Assembly (NCBI GenBank): GCA_945787445.1
Contig: CALZHT010000011.1
Location: forward strand, 1-46,151
DNA: 46,151 nucleotides
Direction: 5' to 3'
Origin: an uncultured Desulfobulbaceae bacterium
GTDB taxonomy: Bacteria > Desulfobacterota > Desulfobulbia > Desulfobulbales > CALZHT01
In this document: positions 17,953-26,991 of the stretch, in pieces
Layout of the letters: each line of letters opens with the position of its first letter
Position numbering within the stretch: position 1 is the stretch's first letter
The notes under the pieces: generated by a model
Database searches by the model: none
What the model was told of the DNA's origin: nothing
What the model saw: only the letters and a program-made list of their open reading frames with translations
Position numbers and translations under genes: made by a program

Positions 17953-19662
17953 TTATTGTCTGTTATTTGAAATATTCAGGTAGGCAAGGTTGAGTTCAGA
18001 GGCATATTGGGTAATGCTTTTCGCCATATGAACGGCAATATCTGAAAGAAATGCATCATTTTTGAGCATCTTTTCTTCGCGCGGATTGGAAATAAAAGCA
18101 ACTTCCGCAAGGACTGCCGGCATCTGGGCTCTGGTAAGGACAATAAACGGCGCCCGCTTGACTCCCAGGTTATTGATGCCCCGGTATTTATTGCTCAATC
18201 CTTTTACCAGATTGGCCTGGACAACTTCAGCCAGTTTAGCGGATTCATTCAGCTTGGTGTTCTGAATGAGGTCACTGAGAATGGCCTGCAAATCACTGAG
18301 ATTCGCAGTTGATGAAGCATTTTCACGGGCCGCCACCTTCATGTTTTCCGGGTCGTCGGTAAGATCAAGATAATACGTTTCTATGCCCCGCACTTTTTTA
18401 GAGGGAGCGGCATTGACGTGGATGGAAAAAAAGAGGTCGGCATTGCTGTCGTTGGCAATGTATGTGCGTTTTTCCAGGGGGACGAACACATCCCGTTTTC
18501 GGGTCAAAACAACCTGATAGCCGCATTCGTTTTTAAGGGTTTTTGCCAGGCTTTTGGCAATCTTAAGGACAACATCCTTTTCTTTCAAACCATGTGGGCC
18601 AATGGCACCGGTATCTTTACCCCCATGGCCGGGATCGATGACGATTTTCCTGACGCCAAGCCCAAGTTGTTGTGGAAGGCTCGGCACCGATGTTTTTGAT
18701 ACATTTGCGGCTTGCCAGGGTTCTCCTTTTTCACCGAATACATCGATGACCACCCGATAGGGAGCCTTGAGACTGAAAATCTTATAGTCGGAAATGGACT
18801 GAATATCGAGGACCACACGAGCATCTTCACTGTTATGCTGTCCGCTGCGTATCTGCTTGAGGAGACCGTCCTTGACCGGAATAACATCGTGTACGTTTTT
18901 AGGGACGGTACACTTTTGGAGATCGAGAAACAAGCGGCGCGGTAAAGAGGATGATTTTTTTAAAATATGTTCTTTATAACTGACCGGACCCGTGGTTTCA
19001 AGGACGACACGGGTGTGGTCCGGGGAAGACCAGTAGCGGATGGGAAGAAGCGTGGTCTTTACCCCCTGCACTGATTTTTTGCCAGGTGTATCTGCAATAA
19101 TTATTGCGGATTTGTCCTCAGATTGGGACTGCTTACTGCCTTTTATTTTTTTGAGTTGACCAGCTGCAGTTGGAGCCATATCGCTGTCCGGGTAAACAGC
19201 TGCGACTTTTGCAAAGATTCGTGCGGCCCTTTCCGGGTCGTTTTTGTCGGAGAGAATTATTCTGCCGACTGCGTAAAGCGCGTCATCCGCCAGCCGGTGC
19301 TTGGAAAAAATGCTCGCTACATCTTCGTAATAGGCGATGGATTCATCTATGTCCAAGGGATTGCCGGACCAACGGTACATGTCATAATATATGCGGCCGA
19401 GCATGAAAAGGCAGGACGGGGCAATGTCATTATCCGGATCTGCTCGATAGATTTTTTGGAAAAGCTGAATTCCTTTAAGCCAATTCTTGCGAATCTTCGC
19501 TTTGGACGTGTCGCGCACCAGATTATTGTAATAGGCATATGCCTGGCGGTATTTTTTATTGGCAATATCAGAAGGGGTAAGGGAGCCGTGGCTCGAAAGC
19601 GGAATGAAGAGTATAAGAAGAAAGAAAAGAAACCAGGGTTTGCGAAAGATTTTTTTTAGCAT
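17953..19662 (-). CDS. N-acetylmuramoyl-L-alanine amidase (AmiC-type) with N-terminal helical repeats
   Basis: A cell-wall hydrolase that cuts the bond between MurNAc and the stem peptide, normally for daughter-cell separation. After a signal peptide (FLFFLLILFIPLSSHG) come TPR-like helices (about residues 30-165), an AMIN domain (about 195-305) that in relatives targets the septum, and the Amidase_3 domain. Zinc and catalytic residues are visible: PGHGG (near residue 340), the Glu in LKEKD, SIHVNA and AEVAFISN. ATG 19662 is preferred to the TTG at 19671. At about 569 residues it is longer than E. coli AmiC because of the helical-repeat region. It lies 83 bp downstream of mutS in the same direction. 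Confidence 0.9.
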   Translation of the reverse strand: MLKKIFRKPWFLFFLLILFIPLSSHGSLTPSDIANKKYRQAYAYYNNLVRDTSKAKIRKNWLKGIQLFQKIYRADPDNDIAPSCLFMLGRIYYDMYRWSGNPLDIDESIAYYEDVASIFSKHRLADDALYAVGRIILSDKNDPERAARIFAKVAAVYPDSDMAPTAAGQLKKIKGSKQSQSEDKSAIIIADTPGKKSVQGVKTTLLPIRYWSSPDHTRVVLETTGPVSYKEHILKKSSSLPRRLFLDLQKCTVPKNVHDVIPVKDGLLKQIRSGQHNSEDARVVLDIQSISDYKIFSLKAPYRVVIDVFGEKGEPWQAANVSKTSVPSLPQQLGLGVRKIVIDPGHGGKDTGAIGPHGLKEKDVVLKIAKSLAKTLKNECGYQVVLTRKRDVFVPLEKRTYIANDSNADLFFSIHVNAAPSKKVRGIETYYLDLTDDPENMKVAARENASSTANLSDLQAILSDLIQNTKLNESAKLAEVVQANLVKGLSNKYRGINNLGVKRAPFIVLTRAQMPAVLAEVAFISNPREEKMLKNDAFLSDIAVHMAKSITQYASELNLAYLNISNNRQ

Positions 19663-19745
19663 ACAGTGCAATAGAGTCTTTTTTCTACTTTTTCCCTAAA
19701 AGAAGTTATTAACTAACAATACCTAAGAATACTAAAAAGTTAAAC

Positions 19746-22373
19746 TTAATTTAATCCTTTTAATTCATAGAGTAAAGAAAGAGCTTCGAGAGGGGTTATT
19801 CTTTCCGGTTGTAGACGGGCGAGTTTTTTCCTCAGGGGATCATCTCCTTGGGCAAAAAGGTTCAGTTGGCTGGGATGGGAAAGCTTGCTTTTCCCTTTAG
19901 GTACTATACGGGGTTGTCCCTCCAGATTGAATTCGCCTGATTCAATATTTCGGAGCAACTCCTTGGCTCGGGCGACAACCCGCGGTGGGACGCCGGCCAG
20001 GGCCGCCACTTGAATGCCGTAGCTTCGATTTGTCCCGCCAGGCATTAATTTGTGGAGAAAAATAATGGAATCATTCCATTCCCGCACGGCAATATTAAAG
20101 TTTTTCACCCGGTCGGAAGTGGCGGCAAGTTCTGTGAGTTCATGATAATGGGTGGCAAAGATGGTCTTGACGCCTTTGCCGTTTCGGTTGACCAGATCTT
20201 CAGCCACCGACCATGCTATGGCAAGGCCGTCGAAAGTGCTGGTGCCACGTCCGATTTCATCCAGGATAACCAGGCTTTTTTCCGTGGCATTATTGAGGAT
20301 ATTTGCGGTTTCATTCATTTCCACCATGAAAGTGGATTGGGCCATGCGCAGGTTGTCCATGGCGCCAACCCTGGTGAAAATTCGGTCAACAATACCGATT
20401 GTCGCTTCCTCTGCCGGCACGAAACTGCCCATCTGGGCGAGCAGGACAATCAAGGCGGTTTGCCTGAGCACGGTAGACTTGCCTGCCATGTTGGGCCCGG
20501 TGATGATCAGGACCTCCTCGCTTGTTTGGTTAAGGTGGATATCATTCGGGACAAAGCGTCCCGGCGGCAGACTTTGTTCTATAACCGGGTGGCGTCCTTC
20601 TTTAATGATAATTGATTCGTCATTGTTCACGGCGGGCTTTACATATCTGTTTTTTCTGGCTGTTTCGGCAAGGCTTGCATAATAGTCAATCCAGGCGATA
20701 CACTCGGCAGTTTTCAGGATACGGCTGCTCTGGGTGGCTATTTGCAATCGGATTTCACAGAACAGCTGATATTCGAGCTCAAGTCTTTTTTCCTGCGCTC
20801 CTGCCACCTTGTTTTCAAACTCTTTTAATTCAGGGGTGATAAAACGTTCGGCGTTGACAAGCGTCTGTTTGCGGATGAAGTACTCCGGCACGTTTGCCAG
20901 TTGACCCCGGCTCACTTCCAGATAGTAGCCAAAGATTTTGTTGAAACCCACCTTGAGGTTGCCAATCCCGCTATTCTGCCTCTCTTTGGCCTCAAGGTTG
21001 AGAATGAGGCTCTTGCCGTCTTTGAGGATGGTAAGGAGTGCATCAAGATCAGCATTATACCCTTCTTTGAGGAGTCCACCATCACGCAAGGTAACGGGGG
21101 CATCTTCTCGAATTGCGCTTTCCAGCAGGCCTTTCATGTCCTCGAGTACATCTAGGGCAAGAAAGATTTCATGGAGTATGGAGTCACCCTCAGCAAGCAA
21201 ATTTTTGAGTCCTGGAAGTTGGGCGAGTGAATGTTTCAGGGCAGTAAGATCCCTGGCATTGGCACTTCCAAGTACCACCCTGCTGTTCAACCGTTCCAGA
21301 TCATATACCTTGGCAAGCATTTCCTGGAGGGATTCACGCAGGGAGGTGTTGGTGAAAAGCTGCTCAACCGTGTCCAGACGCTTGTTGATTTTGTCTGTAT
21401 GGCGAAGGGGGAACAGGAGATTCTTTTTGAGCAGTCTGGCCCCCATGGGGGTTCGGGTTCGATCGATGGTGGCAAGAAGAGTTCCCTCGCGCTTGGCGCC
21501 AATGATGGTTTGGGTTAGTTCCAAGTTGCGACGGGACGCTTCGTCAAGCATCAGGGTATCCTGAAACTCCAGAGGAGCAAGTTTTTGCACATGGGATAGA
21601 TCGGTTTTTTGGGTTTCACTGATATAGTGCAGAAGTCCACCGGCGGCCGAAATTCCGGCGGTCATATGATCACAACCGAAACCGGCAAGATTTGCAGTAT
21701 TGAAATGTTCGAGAAGTGCACTCCGAGCGCTTTCAGGATGAAATGTAGATTCCGGGCGATAGGTAATGCAGGCATCAGAGAGGATGAAATTGAAAGGCTC
21801 CGGTAACTGTTGGCTGGTTTCAGGATTCTCACCTGCCACAATCAGTTCCGATGGTGCCATTCTGTTGATTTCATCAACCAAGTCAGCAGCCTTTTGCCGT
21901 TCAGCAACAAGAAATTCTCCAGTGGAAATATCAAAAAAACTTGCGCCCCATGTTTTCCCTTTCAGGCAGACTGCGGCCACATACCGGTTGCTTTTATCAT
22001 CGAGCAATTGTTCCTCTGTGACCAGGCCAGGGGTGACAACCCGGACAACTTCTCTTTTGACAACTCCCTTTGCGGTGCGTGGATCTTCGACCTGCTCACA
22101 GATAGCCACGCGGAATCCGGCTTTGATAAGTTTGGCAAGATAGGATGAGGCAGAATGATACGGAATCCCGCATAGGGGAATTTTGTTTGCATCATTCTTG
22201 CTGCTGCGTGAGGTGAGGGTTATGCCCAGGACCTTGGAGGCGGTGACAGCATCGTCGAAAAACATTTCATAGAAATCCCCCAGCCGGTAAAAGAGGATAG
22301 CATCCTGATGCTGGCTTTTTATCTCCAGGTATTGCTGGAGCATTGGCGTTATTTTTACAGGCGTGGTGCTCAT
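19746..22373 (-). CDS. mutS: DNA mismatch repair protein MutS
   Basis: MutS recognises base mismatches and small loops and, with MutL, starts repair. The mismatch-binding domain begins with the F-x-E motif region (FYRLGDFYEMFFDDA), and the C-terminal ATPase domain has the Walker A motif GPNMAGKS (near residue 624) and Walker B/signature DEIGRGTSTFDGLAIAW. The protein is about 875 residues. A longer in-frame reading to 22475 exists, but it overlaps the upstream HIT gene; MSTTPVKITPMLQQYLEIKS aligns with the usual MutS N-terminus, so ATG 22373, 10 bp after the HIT stop, is chosen although its ribosome site is weak. mutL is not in the window. Confidence 0.95.
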   Translation of the reverse strand: MSTTPVKITPMLQQYLEIKSQHQDAILFYRLGDFYEMFFDDAVTASKVLGITLTSRSSKNDANKIPLCGIPYHSASSYLAKLIKAGFRVAICEQVEDPRTAKGVVKREVVRVVTPGLVTEEQLLDDKSNRYVAAVCLKGKTWGASFFDISTGEFLVAERQKAADLVDEINRMAPSELIVAGENPETSQQLPEPFNFILSDACITYRPESTFHPESARSALLEHFNTANLAGFGCDHMTAGISAAGGLLHYISETQKTDLSHVQKLAPLEFQDTLMLDEASRRNLELTQTIIGAKREGTLLATIDRTRTPMGARLLKKNLLFPLRHTDKINKRLDTVEQLFTNTSLRESLQEMLAKVYDLERLNSRVVLGSANARDLTALKHSLAQLPGLKNLLAEGDSILHEIFLALDVLEDMKGLLESAIREDAPVTLRDGGLLKEGYNADLDALLTILKDGKSLILNLEAKERQNSGIGNLKVGFNKIFGYYLEVSRGQLANVPEYFIRKQTLVNAERFITPELKEFENKVAGAQEKRLELEYQLFCEIRLQIATQSSRILKTAECIAWIDYYASLAETARKNRYVKPAVNNDESIIIKEGRHPVIEQSLPPGRFVPNDIHLNQTSEEVLIITGPNMAGKSTVLRQTALIVLLAQMGSFVPAEEATIGIVDRIFTRVGAMDNLRMAQSTFMVEMNETANILNNATEKSLVILDEIGRGTSTFDGLAIAWSVAEDLVNRNGKGVKTIFATHYHELTELAATSDRVKNFNIAVREWNDSIIFLHKLMPGGTNRSYGIQVAALAGVPPRVVARAKELLRNIESGEFNLEGQPRIVPKGKSKLSHPSQLNLFAQGDDPLRKKLARLQPERITPLEALSLLYELKGLN

Positions 22374-22383
22374 GGAGATTTTT

Positions 22384-22881
22384 TTATGTATCTTTACCGT
22401 GCAAGGCCTGGAAGTCGGGCAGCAGCATGTCAAAGGTTTTATTAAGATGTTGCGGAATCGTGCGGATCTCACCAAGGACAGTCATATAATTGTGATCCCC
22501 CTGCCAGCGAGGAACAATGTGAAAATGAAGATGTTCGGCAAGGCCGGCTCCGGCAACCTTGTCAAGGTTCAAACCGATGTTGAAACCATCCGGCTGCAGA
22601 TGTTTTCGTAAAACAGTCACACTGTGTTGAATCATCTGAAAAATAGCCAAGCTTTCATCGGCGGAAATATCACAAATATCGCGTACATGTCTTGCCGGGG
22701 AGACAAGAAGATGTCCATTGGCATACGGGAAACGGTTCAGCAGGACAACCACAAGCTGGTCTCTGTAAACCGTAAGAGTTTTTTTGTCGGATTTTTTATC
22801 AACTGCAGCATCAAAAATGCAGCCCTTTTCTTGCTTGCCAAGGATATATTCCATGCGCCACGGGGTCCAGAGCGTTTTCAT
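22384..22881 (-). CDS. HIT-family hydrolase (Ap4A phosphorylase-like)
   Basis: A 165-residue histidine-triad protein. The HIT motif HLHFHIVPRW (residues 117-126) contains the catalytic histidine, and N-terminal residues LWTPWRMEYI with NRFPYANGHLLV are typical of the bacterial branch related to diadenosine tetraphosphate phosphorylase. It likely cleaves nucleoside phosphates or dinucleoside polyphosphates; the substrate is not decidable from sequence. The start overlaps the stop of the metallophosphoesterase by 4 bases (ATGA), and mutS starts 10 bp after its stop, so the three genes probably form one transcript. Confidence 0.88.
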   Translation of the reverse strand: MKTLWTPWRMEYILGKQEKGCIFDAAVDKKSDKKTLTVYRDQLVVVLLNRFPYANGHLLVSPARHVRDICDISADESLAIFQMIQHSVTVLRKHLQPDGFNIGLNLDKVAGAGLAEHLHFHIVPRWQGDHNYMTVLGEIRTIPQHLNKTFDMLLPDFQALHGKDT

Positions 22882-23375
22882 AGGCAGGGGACCTCACACA
22901 ATGTACCGCTAAGGTTCTTACCGATTTCCAGGATTGCATAAGATCCCGGGGATCCATAACGACTTGTTGCAGTGAAACTTCCTGGATTGATAAAAAGCAC
23001 ATCCCCTGTTTTGTGGCAAACAGGGATGTGGGTGTGGCCATAGACGATGCAATCAACAGTATCAAACTCGTTTACAAGGTAATCTTCGGGATTATAGGAG
23101 TATCCTAGACCGTGGGTGATGCCTATCCTGAATCCGCCAAGGGTGATGACCTTTTTAGACGGAAGGGTGGAGCGTGAAGAGGGGTTGCACATGTTGCCGT
23201 GCACTGCATGGATCTCCTTGCCGGCAAATGATTCTAAGATACTTATATCCGTAAGGTCTCCAGCATGAAGTATTATGGGGATATCCGAAAAACAGGCGTC
23301 GACAAACTCACGAAAAAGGTGATTCGGCCTGGTGAGGTGTGTATCAGATAGGATGCCGACTTTGGTCAAAGCCAT
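22878..23375 (-). CDS. YfcE/MJ0936-type metallophosphoesterase
   Basis: A 165-residue calcineurin-like phosphoesterase. The metal ligands are visible in order: D11 and H13 (GILSDTH), D40 (HAGD), N61 (VHGN), H88 (ITHG) and the GHTH motif (residues 113-116). Family members hydrolyse phosphodiesters in vitro, with unclear cellular substrates. It overlaps the HIT gene by 4 bases. The 248-bp spacer upstream (23376-23623) holds a dispersed repeat and no gene. Confidence 0.9.
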   Translation of the reverse strand: MALTKVGILSDTHLTRPNHLFREFVDACFSDIPIILHAGDLTDISILESFAGKEIHAVHGNMCNPSSRSTLPSKKVITLGGFRIGITHGLGYSYNPEDYLVNEFDTVDCIVYGHTHIPVCHKTGDVLFINPGSFTATSRYGSPGSYAILEIGKNLSGTLCEVPCL

Positions 23376-23542
23376 TGTTTATGAAACCATGTTCAAGAAT
23401 GGAGGAGCAGTATTAAAAATCTGCTCACCTTAAATTGTTTTTGTCTGTTTCAGGGCGTAGTTGCTATGACGTGAAAAAGATTCCGCAAGAATAATACATG
23501 AAGGTATAAATCTCAAGACGTATCCTGAAATACGGGCTTTTA

Positions 23543-23618
23543 AGAAGTGCCTAAAGTTTGAAGTGCCTAAAATGCCTAAAGTTAAAGGATGTATCTGATC
23601 AGAATAGCACCCCGCAAG
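23543..23618. repeat. GTGCCTAAAGTT repeat, second locus
   Basis: GAAGTGCCTAAAGTT, then GAAGTGCCTAAA and TGCCTAAAGTTAAAGGA follow one another, then TATCTGATC and GCAAG. The segment matches both the direct units at 6121-6161 and the inverted end at 6233-6283. It ends within 6 bp of the stop codon of the DUF167 gene. Confidence 0.65.
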
Positions 23619-23623
23619 GGTGG

Positions 23624-23941
23624 TCAGGAGTCAGTGAGATGCCTCGCGATAGCTTCTTGAGCGTCTGCAAGTGAGATGCCGGAGAGGGAAAACCGTTTCT
23701 TTCTGCTTTCCCTGCCTGCTTGTAAAGCAATTGCAGATTTTGGCAGGTTGAAGAATTTGGAAAGAATTTTGATAACGGCCGCATTGGCCTTCCCCTCAAC
23801 AGGGGGGGCTGTCGTGCTGATTTTTACGGCGTCATCATGTAATCCCACTACCTTGTTGCGGGATGCTTTGGGCTGCACATAGATGAGGAGAGAAACCGTG
23901 CCGCCTTTCTCTTTTCTCAGGTAAGTCAAGGTCTGTGTCAC
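23624..23941 (-). CDS. DUF167 / YggU-family protein
   Basis: A 105-residue protein of the widespread YggU (DUF167) family, whose molecular role is unknown. The family signature is clear: VQPKASRNKVVG, VKISTTAPPVEGKANAAVIKIL (cited in part: APPVEGKANAAVIKIL) and LSKFFNLPKSAI. The start appears to be GTG 23941, 9 bp after the divIVA stop, with no good ribosome site, so it may be translated by coupling to divIVA. The order yggT - divIVA - DUF167 gene is also recorded in other bacteria, supporting a link to envelope or division functions. Confidence 0.85.
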   Translation of the reverse strand: MTQTLTYLRKEKGGTVSLLIYVQPKASRNKVVGLHDDAVKISTTAPPVEGKANAAVIKILSKFFNLPKSAIALQAGRESRKKRFSLSGISLADAQEAIARHLTDS

Positions 23942-23950
23942 TAAAATGTT

Positions 23951-25471
23951 CTATTCGTTTTTCAAGCTTTGCAAGTCACCGAGAAGATCATCGATATCCG
24001 CATCGTTCTTATCGAGCGGGTCTTCCAGTTCGATCTGCATATCACCCTCCAGGTCAGGGAGATTGCCGTCGCTATTAAGGCCCAAATCATCGCTGATCGC
24101 CGTTTCCAAATCTTCCGGTGAAATATCCGGGATCTCGAGGTTGTCAAGGTCAAGCTCTTCATTTGGCGGAGCGGCCAACTCCGTCGCTTCATCTGCAAGC
24201 AGATCAATTTTTTCATAGAGGTTTGAAAGGTTGTCTTCCGGGGACTCTTTTGTTGAGGGCTCTTCATCGGCAACCACTGGGATCTCAATTTCATCCAAGG
24301 CTGTAAGGGACTCATCATCGGCAACCTGGGTGGCCTCAATTTCATCCAAGGTTACAGGAGTTTCATCCTCGGCAGCCAGAGTGGCTCCAATTTCATCAAT
24401 GGCCAGGGATGGTTCATCATCGGCAATCTGAGGGGCCTCTTCTTCCTCAACAGCTTGTGAAGGCTCTTCATCCGCGATTAGCGAAATTTCTTCTGAAACC
24501 TCATCTGGTATAGGTTCTCCTTCATCAGCCACCGGGAATGCCTCTTCTTCAGCAACAATTAGGGAGGGTTCTATTTCCTCAAGGGGGACATCAAGATCCT
24601 GGTCAGTATCGGCTATCTCTTCTTCGGCACTTTCTGTCATAACAAGGGCTTCAGGGACAAACTCCATTTCCTCTTCCACATCTTCCATCTTCGAAGCAAT
24701 TTCCCCGATCCTCTCATCCTTTGTCTGTAAAAAGGATTCACTGTCAAGTTTATCTAAAAAAGACTGCATAACATCACGAAGCTTTTCTTGGAGCTCTGTT
24801 TTTATTTCCTCTAAAGTGCTTACGTGTTGGAGGAGGCTGGTAAGGTTGGTGCGGGTATTGGTCTCAGCTTCCGAGGCCTCTGTTTTTGCGTTTTTCAGGA
24901 GTTCCGCTGCTTCCTTTTTAGCGTTATCAAGCAGTTCGGTAGCTTCCTCTTCCGTTTTTTTCCTCAATTCATTTGTTTCAGCGAGGGTGCTTTCCTGCAG
25001 CTCATCAGCTTCTCTTTGGGCATTTTCCTTGAGTTCAGCGAGTTCCTGCTCGGTTTTTTCCCTGAACTCAGTGGTTTCTCTGGTGGCTACTTCACGCAGT
25101 TCGTCAGCTTCTTTATTAATATTTCCTCTCATTTCATCAAGTTCCTGCAGCGTGTTGTTGCGTAAATCGTTAACCTCCTGCTCGGTTTTTTGCCGCAGCT
25201 TATCAGCATCTTTTTTTGATTTTTCCGCCAGTTCATCGGCGATTCGCTGGGCTGATAAGATCGCTTTCTGGAATGACTTTTCCTGGCTTTTATAGCTGTC
25301 AATATCATTTCTGAGTTCATTCAGTTTATCTTTGAGCTGTTGGTTTTCCGTGTTTAACAATAGGAATTCCTCTGCTACTTTTTCAAGAAATGAGTCAACT
25401 TCATCGACATCAAAACCACGGAATTTAACATTGAACTGTTGGGATTGGATATCTTGAGGTGTTAATGACAT
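23951..25471 (-). CDS. Long DivIVA-domain protein with hendecad coiled coil and acidic repeat tail
   Basis: The N-terminal ~50 residues (TPQDIQSQQFNVKFRGFDVDEVDSFL in part: FNVKFRGFDVDEVDSFL) are a DivIVA membrane-curvature domain. Residues 75-206 are twelve consecutive 11-residue units such as EQELAELKENA and KKEAAELLKNA, indicating a right-handed hendecad coiled coil. After a normal coiled segment (about 210-260) comes a strongly acidic tail in which residues 332-416 are about five 17-residue units (for example IADDEPSLAIDEIGATL). At 506 residues it is two to three times the size of usual DivIVA proteins. AAGGAGA precedes ATG 25471. The neighbours YggT and DUF167 are the same as in Gram-positive division clusters. 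It is probably a cell-pole or septum scaffold; the tail's partner is unknown. Confidence 0.85.
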   Translation of the reverse strand: MSLTPQDIQSQQFNVKFRGFDVDEVDSFLEKVAEEFLLLNTENQQLKDKLNELRNDIDSYKSQEKSFQKAILSAQRIADELAEKSKKDADKLRQKTEQEVNDLRNNTLQELDEMRGNINKEADELREVATRETTEFREKTEQELAELKENAQREADELQESTLAETNELRKKTEEEATELLDNAKKEAAELLKNAKTEASEAETNTRTNLTSLLQHVSTLEEIKTELQEKLRDVMQSFLDKLDSESFLQTKDERIGEIASKMEDVEEEMEFVPEALVMTESAEEEIADTDQDLDVPLEEIEPSLIVAEEEAFPVADEGEPIPDEVSEEISLIADEEPSQAVEEEEAPQIADDEPSLAIDEIGATLAAEDETPVTLDEIEATQVADDESLTALDEIEIPVVADEEPSTKESPEDNLSNLYEKIDLLADEATELAAPPNEELDLDNLEIPDISPEDLETAISDDLGLNSDGNLPDLEGDMQIELEDPLDKNDADIDDLLGDLQSLKNE

Positions 25472-25520
25472 GATCTGTCTCCTTTAAGGTAACCGGTTTG
25501 CCTGAAGAAAAATTACTCTA

Positions 25521-25820
25521 TTATCCAAGTGTTCTTGCCCAATGGTGAAGGGTCGGCACAAGAAAGCTTCTTAAGAAAATAATGGCCAGAATGAGGATCA
25601 TGGGCGAAAAATCTAAACCACCGCCAAATATTGGGATATACCGCCGGATTCTTTGGAGCAGCGGATCGGTGATATCGTATATAAACCGGACGATGGGATT
25701 GTAAGGATCAGCATTAACCCAGGAAATAATGACTCGGCCAATTATGACCCACATATAAGCACTTAAAACGAAATTTACCAGGGAGGCCAGGGCATTTAAA
25801 AAATTACTGATAACAAACAT
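25521..25820 (-). CDS. YggT-family integral membrane protein
   Basis: A small membrane protein (99 residues) with two hydrophobic spans, LASLVNFVLSAYMWVIIGRVI near residues 10-30 (shown in part) and SPMILILAIIFLRSFLV near 70-90, separated by the family motif SWVNADPYNPIVRFIYDITDPLL (in part: NPIVRFIYDITDPLL). YggT proteins are linked to cell division and osmotic phenotypes without a defined activity. ATG 25820 is preferred because GAGGT lies 6 bases upstream; an upstream TTG (25841) has none. It is upstream of divIVA by 49 bp on the same strand. Confidence 0.85.
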   Translation of the reverse strand: MFVISNFLNALASLVNFVLSAYMWVIIGRVIISWVNADPYNPIVRFIYDITDPLLQRIRRYIPIFGGGLDFSPMILILAIIFLRSFLVPTLHHWARTLG

Positions 25821-25944
25821 AATTACCTCAGGATAAGTCAAATATCAATATGGATTTTCCCGCAAAAAGGGTGGAAATCGGTTAGCATGCGTTGTAATTT
25901 CAATTAGTTATAAGTTAATGCATCGATGAACTGGCAATGGCTTT

Positions 25945-26079
25945 TCAAAAATCCCGGCTAAACTTCTCGCCAGCTTCATAAAAAGAAACCGATGTGGTCA
26001 ACGCGTCCGCGTAGCAGACAACTCGTATTTTTTCGATTTCATCAATATGCCTTTTCCTCTGCCAGAGAAATTGCGGCAT
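25945..26079 (-). CDS. Possible 44-residue small protein or coding remnant
   Basis: In the 404-bp spacer between yggT and the MinD-like gene an ATG at 26079 opens a 44-codon frame (MPQFLWQRKRHIDEIEKIRV..., ending GEKFSRDF). The frame is open upstream to 26131 without another ATG. The peptide has charged and hydrophobic alternation like real protein, but no ribosome site and no recognised family. It may be a fragment of a decayed gene. The rest of this spacer shows nothing I can name. Confidence 0.2.
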   Translation of the reverse strand: MPQFLWQRKRHIDEIEKIRVVCYADALTTSVSFYEAGEKFSRDF

Positions 26080-26224
26080 AATTAGATTCCAAATTGGCAA
26101 AATGTGTTCCAGTATCTTCCAAGTCTGCGATTATCTGGATGGGAACTGCCTTAAGTAAATAAACATGCCAACTTTATAATATATTGGAATAGTTCCATAA
26201 ATCAAATAATTCAATGAGCTTTTT

Positions 26225-26983
26225 TTACAAATTTTGCAAAAAAGTAGTGGTGAGTGACTTGACGGCGCGGCTGGCCCTGCTTTCCGGGGTGTGAAGAAGA
26301 AAGGGCTTTTGGTTTCTGATTGCCCTGACAACATTGCTGTCCTGGGGAACTACCCCGAAGATTTTTGGTGTAAAACCTAGAAACTTATCAACCACCAGGC
26401 TCAATTTGTTGAAAATGTCCAGCCCTTCTTTTTTACTCTTGGCGTTATTAATCAAAAGATAGAATATCTTTTTGCCGTCTCTTTTATAGAGAACTTTGAT
26501 CAAGGCGTATGCATCAGTCAATGAAGTCGGGTCAGGTGAAATAATGATGACATTTTTCCTTGCCCAGTTGTTGAACCATAGAACGGATTCACCGATACCG
26601 GCAGCTGAATCGATGATTACAAAGTCGAAACCGTCAGCAACGGTATCAAGGATCCCCTTTAGAGAGTTTTGTTTTTCTTGGGAAAGGGTAGCGAGCTGGG
26701 GCGCCCCTGAGCTGGCCGGGAGAACATGGAGGTCCGGCACTATCGGCACCAGGAGGTTTGCGGGAGCTTTGTCACCTTTGATTGCTTCTTCAATATTATG
26801 ACTTACCTGCAGACCGAGCAGTACATCTATATTGGCTAAGCCTAAATCCCCATCGATAAGGAGTACCTTTTTTGATTTATGGGCAAGGGCAAAGGCAAAA
26901 TTTACCGACAGTGAGGTTTTGCCCACCCCGCCTTTGCCGCTGCTGATGCAAAGAGTTATTGGCGTTCGGTTTTGTGGTTGCAT
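26225..26983 (-). CDS. MinD/FlhG-family P-loop ATPase
   Basis: A 252-residue deviant-Walker-A ATPase. ISSGKGGVGKTSLSVNFA (P-loop residues 17-23, with the signature Lys at 17), LLIDGDLGLANIDVLLGL and the switch VIIDSAAGIG match FlhG (MinD2), the polar flagellum-number regulator, more closely than septum-site MinD. The C-terminus does not show a clear amphipathic membrane-targeting helix. No flagellar genes lie nearby, so its cargo could be a pole-localised machine such as the type IV pilus. It starts 8 bp after the stop of the half-GGDEF gene. Confidence 0.85.
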   Translation of the reverse strand: MQPQNRTPITLCISSGKGGVGKTSLSVNFAFALAHKSKKVLLIDGDLGLANIDVLLGLQVSHNIEEAIKGDKAPANLLVPIVPDLHVLPASSGAPQLATLSQEKQNSLKGILDTVADGFDFVIIDSAAGIGESVLWFNNWARKNVIIISPDPTSLTDAYALIKVLYKRDGKKIFYLLINNAKSKKEGLDIFNKLSLVVDKFLGFTPKIFGVVPQDSNVVRAIRNQKPFLLHTPESRASRAVKSLTTTFLQNL

Positions 26984-26991
26984 GGTATTTG

